DNA from: a bacterium
Lineage (GTDB): Bacteria > Electryoneota > RPQS01 > DYHQ01
NCBI GenBank assembly: GCA_030622545.1
Contig: JAUXGA010000013.1
Location: forward strand, 1-64,000
Reading direction: 5' to 3'
DNA length: 64,000 bases
Below, piece by piece: positions 61,946 to 64,000 of the stretch. The position numbers were made by a program, and so were the translations under genes. Position 1 is the stretch's first letter. Each line of letters starts with the position of its first letter. The notes under the pieces are model-generated. The model was not told the DNA's origin. It ran no database searches and saw only the letters and a program-made list of their open reading frames with translations.

Positions 61946-62889
61946 TCGATTCGCCTGCCTTCGTTATCATATTTGAAGAAGCCCTCGCCGGTTTTGCGCC
62001 CCAGATGTCCCGCGCGAACGAGCTTGCGAAGCATAGGACAAGGCCGATATTTGATATCACCCAGTTCGTGAAAAAGGGCTTCCATCCAACTCATACATAT
62101 ATCCAAACCAATCATATCGGCCAGAGCCAGAGGGCCTTTTTCAAAACCGTATCCGAGTCGCATGGCCGTATCAATACCGTCCGCGCTTGCCACTCCTTCC
62201 ATGAGAGCGTACATCGCTTCATTGAGCATCGGAACGACAACGCGAGTCGTAATGTAGCCGGGAGATTCGAAGACCTCGACAACGGTCTTGTCCAGTTTCT
62301 CCGCGAACCGTTTTACCCGTGCATAGGTTTCGTCTGATGTTTTTAAAGCGCGCACGACTTCGACGAGCGGAGTTTTTGAAACCGGATTCAAGAAGTGCAT
62401 TACAATTACGCGCTCCGGACAACTCGCCGCTTCTCCCAATTCCGTTATCGACAGCGTTGATGTATTCGAGATAAAAACAACGGGCTCTTTCCATATCTCG
62501 TTAAAACGGGTGAACATCCGTATCTTCAACTGCAAATCATCGGGAAGAGCTTCGACAACAAACTGCACATCCCCGACATCATCGAGCTCTACCGTTCCAG
62601 TGATTCGCGAAAGAATCGCGCGTTTATCGCCGCGGGTAATTCCCCATCGCGCGATTTCACGATCCAAGGCTTCACCAAGCGTCGCAAGGCTCGCGTCCAA
62701 GCTCTCTTTGTTGCGCTCGACTAAAACGACTTCAATGCCTTTCTGCGCCGCGACTTCCGCAATTCCCCGACCCATGACGCCCGCTCCAATAATCGCGATG
62801 CGTGAAATCGCGCCTTCGGAAGACCGTTTCACCGATGGAGCTTCCATGCCAATGACTTCCTTGAGGGAGGTTTCCTTGTTTTCCGCCAT
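61942..62889 (-). CDS. hbd: 3-hydroxyacyl-CoA (3-hydroxybutyryl-CoA) dehydrogenase
   Basis: A 315-residue NAD(P)-dependent dehydrogenase that interconverts 3-hydroxyacyl-CoA and 3-ketoacyl-CoA. The Rossmann motif IAIIGAGVMGRGIAEVAAQ begins near residue 31, after an unusual charged extension of about 28 residues. SNTSTLSITELGEAASCPERV, HFLNPVSKTPLVEV, GYITTRVVVPMLNEA and LADMIGLDICMSWM are family blocks, and RKTGEGFFKYD is the typical end. The ribosome site AGGGGAAAGG precedes the ATG at 62889. It lies 10 bases after ndk. Confidence 0.94.
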   Translation of the reverse strand: MAENKETSLKEVIGMEAPSVKRSSEGAISRIAIIGAGVMGRGIAEVAAQKGIEVVLVERNKESLDASLATLGEALDREIARWGITRGDKRAILSRITGTVELDDVGDVQFVVEALPDDLQLKIRMFTRFNEIWKEPVVFISNTSTLSITELGEAASCPERVIVMHFLNPVSKTPLVEVVRALKTSDETYARVKRFAEKLDKTVVEVFESPGYITTRVVVPMLNEAMYALMEGVASADGIDTAMRLGYGFEKGPLALADMIGLDICMSWMEALFHELGDIKYRPCPMLRKLVRAGHLGRKTGEGFFKYDNEGRRIE

Positions 62890-62899
62890 CGCCTTTCCC

Positions 62900-63301
62900 C
62901 TATTCCTCGAAAAAGAACCGTGTTTCTATGACTCCATTCTCTACAGAATCCGAGCCGTGAACTGCATTGCTTTCGATACTTATTCCATATAAAGCGCGAA
63001 TCGTTCCGGGAGGCGCTTTTGTTGGATCGGTCGATCCGATAACTTTACGCCAATGTTCGACGGCGTTTTCCCGTTCGAGGCGACCGACGACGACCGGCCC
63101 GGATGTCATATAGCGCACCAAGCTGTCGAAAAACGGTCGTTCCTTGTGAATCGCGTAAAACTCTTCCGCCTGCTGCTGCGAGAGATGCAGATAGCGTAAA
63201 CCGGTAATGCGAAAAGACTCTTCTTCAATCCGAGTCAGGATATGCCCGATATGTCCATCTCGGACGGAATCGGGCTTAATAATCATTAACGTTTTTTCCA
63301 T
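62900..63301 (-). CDS. ndk: Nucleoside diphosphate kinase
   Basis: A 133-residue enzyme that equalises NTP pools. MIIKPDSVRDGHIGHI, RPFFDSLVRYMTSGPVVV and the active-site His in NAVHGSDSVENGVIE are diagnostic. The usual IVxAMV-type strand is less conserved here (FRITGLRYLHLSQQQAEEFY) but within the family range. The upstream korC ends 35 bases before. Confidence 0.96.
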   Translation of the reverse strand: MEKTLMIIKPDSVRDGHIGHILTRIEEESFRITGLRYLHLSQQQAEEFYAIHKERPFFDSLVRYMTSGPVVVGRLERENAVEHWRKVIGSTDPTKAPPGTIRALYGISIESNAVHGSDSVENGVIETRFFFEE

Positions 63302-63336
63302 GTGCTTTGCTGTGTTCCTGCTGTAATATTCTAACG

Positions 63337-63885
63337 TTATTCGTCTGCTTTCGCCGCTGCCGCCGCGGAAAATCCAATATCCAACGCTTTCAAATTCTGT
63401 TTCTCGGTTCCCTTGGGAGCGTGCTTCTCGACAATTTTCTGGATGGTTTCGTTCTTTACGACATGGGTCAACTCCACCATGGCTCCCAAAGCGACCACTG
63501 ATGTGTAAACTATTCGACCGAGTCCGGTATGCGTCAAATCAATAACCGGAATTCGGTACACATTCTTGTGTCCTTTGCAATCATGTACCAGATTGGGATC
63601 CACAAGAATCGTGCAACCGGGTTTTAAACCCACGCCGAACGAATCAAACGAGCGCTGCGCCAAGCTTAAGAAAAAATCAATCGCCATCGTTCGGGGATAA
63701 AGAATTTTTTCCTCACTGATGATGACATCGATTTTCGTCGGCCCGCCGCGAACCTGCGCCGTATAGGTTGGACTTTGAACGGAGAACTTCCCCTCTTCAT
63801 AAGCGGCGCGCGCCAGAAGATCTCCCGCCAAAATAACTCCCTGCCCCCCTACCGCAGAAAACCGCGCTTCAAAACGATCAGCCAT
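63337..63885 (-). CDS. korC: 2-oxoacid:ferredoxin oxidoreductase gamma subunit
   Basis: A 182-residue gamma subunit of a 2-oxoacid (probably 2-oxoglutarate) ferredoxin oxidoreductase. It shows FSAVGGQGVILAGDLLARAA, SPTYTAQVRGGPTKIDVI and NVYRIPVIDLTHTGLGRIV. The full enzyme oxidatively decarboxylates a 2-oxoacid to acyl-CoA and reduces ferredoxin. The other subunits should lie upstream, beyond the window. AAAGG precedes the ATG at 63885. The exact 2-oxoacid is not decided by this subunit. Confidence 0.92.
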   Translation of the reverse strand: MADRFEARFSAVGGQGVILAGDLLARAAYEEGKFSVQSPTYTAQVRGGPTKIDVIISEEKILYPRTMAIDFFLSLAQRSFDSFGVGLKPGCTILVDPNLVHDCKGHKNVYRIPVIDLTHTGLGRIVYTSVVALGAMVELTHVVKNETIQKIVEKHAPKGTEKQNLKALDIGFSAAAAAKADE

Positions 63886-63963
63886 TCGCAGCCTTTCTTT
63901 CTATTTCAGGCAGGTTTTAGGCCCTACCATGACATCGTTGAAAAGATTTTTCATCCGCTAATC

Positions 63964-64000
63964 TTAAACAGGCGCTTCTACTTTCTTCGTCAGCTCCTGG
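63964..64000 (-). CDS. C-terminal end of an upstream gene, probably another KOR subunit
   Basis: One frame entering from the right edge ends QELTKKVEAPV and a TAA at 63964-63966. By position it is probably the end of the beta or alpha subunit of the 2-oxoacid:ferredoxin oxidoreductase. Eleven residues are too few to confirm this. The 78-bp gap before korC holds a 17-codon frame starting at 63953 with no ribosome site, which is not called. Confidence 0.35.
   Translation of the reverse strand, partial: QELTKKVEAPV

Noticed and set aside
63903-63953. A 17-codon frame (MKNLFNDVMVGPKTCLK) just before korC
   Set aside because: It is very short with no ribosome site. It could be a leader peptide or the trace of a small subunit, but nothing supports it.
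1-64000. CRISPR arrays, rRNA genes, transposases, phage genes and toxin-antitoxin pairs
   Set aside because: I looked for regular spaced repeats and characteristic proteins on both strands and saw none.

Overview
The window is 64 kb of a gene-dense bacterial chromosome of roughly 50% GC. It looks like an uncultured, probably anaerobic, Gram-negative member of the Fibrobacteres-Chlorobi-Bacteroidetes (FCB) superphylum, though not a typical Bacteroidetes. The evidence is a type IX secretion system (PorU, PorV, cargo with PNP-type C-terminal sorting domains), PorV/PorQ-family barrels, GWxTD and DUF5683-like proteins, and lipoproteins. Electron-bifurcating NfnAB, acetate kinase, a CoA-linked dehydrogenase and a 2-oxoacid:ferredoxin oxidoreductase point to ferredoxin-based metabolism. 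Almost all genes up to 46.7 kb are on the minus strand, in long operons with stop/start overlaps.

Layout. 0-1.8 kb: start of a FAD-linked oxidase, an AT-rich orphan membrane protein, a lipoprotein and acyP. 2-6.3 kb: purM-plsY-gpsA-asnS and a tRNA-Leu(CAA). 6.5-8.8 kb (plus strand): endonuclease V and a tandem-domain ThyX. 8.9-13.8 kb (minus): a poly-gamma-glutamate operon, pgsB-pgsC-pgsW, followed by a periplasmic protein with two repeats and an outer-membrane barrel. 13.9-31.1 kb (minus): a long envelope operon, porU-porV-(M6-like cargo)-(protease/propeller/Omp85 fusion)-two DUF5683-like proteins-sugar-nucleotide reductase-DUF296-deoxynucleoside kinase-UbiA-like-maf-rodZ-like. 31.1-46.7 kb (minus): ecfT-truA-fsa-htrA-purB-purC-psd-pssA-purS-purQ-tatA-smc-GWxTD-ABC ATPase-HD-GYP. 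47.1-58.3 kb (plus): a T9SS cargo protein, then a TonB-dependent receptor, an Asp-rich T9SS protein, a lipoprotein, a second PorV-like barrel and a lipoprotein with a GATase-like C-terminus. 58.4-64 kb (minus): korC-ndk-hbd-ackA-nfnA-nfnB.

The most unusual signal is a 73-bp interspersed element. Three full copies (5977, 13824, 26877) and one expanded copy (1851) lie between genes, all in the same orientation. Its two-part stem is kept by covarying and G-U wobble changes that make sense only for RNA read from the plus strand, opposite to the flanking genes. Two multigene systems also deserve attention. One is the poly-gamma-glutamate locus, which lacks a CapA gene but carries a dedicated envelope pair. 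The other is the receptor/T9SS/PorV-like/lipoprotein operon at 49-58 kb.

Promoters can be read with good confidence in several places (mostly TTGACT or TTGACA, a 17-bp spacer and an A/T-rich -10 box). They include one that would make purM leaderless and one with a roughly 200-nt leader before porU. No rRNA, CRISPR array, transposase, integrase or phage gene was seen.
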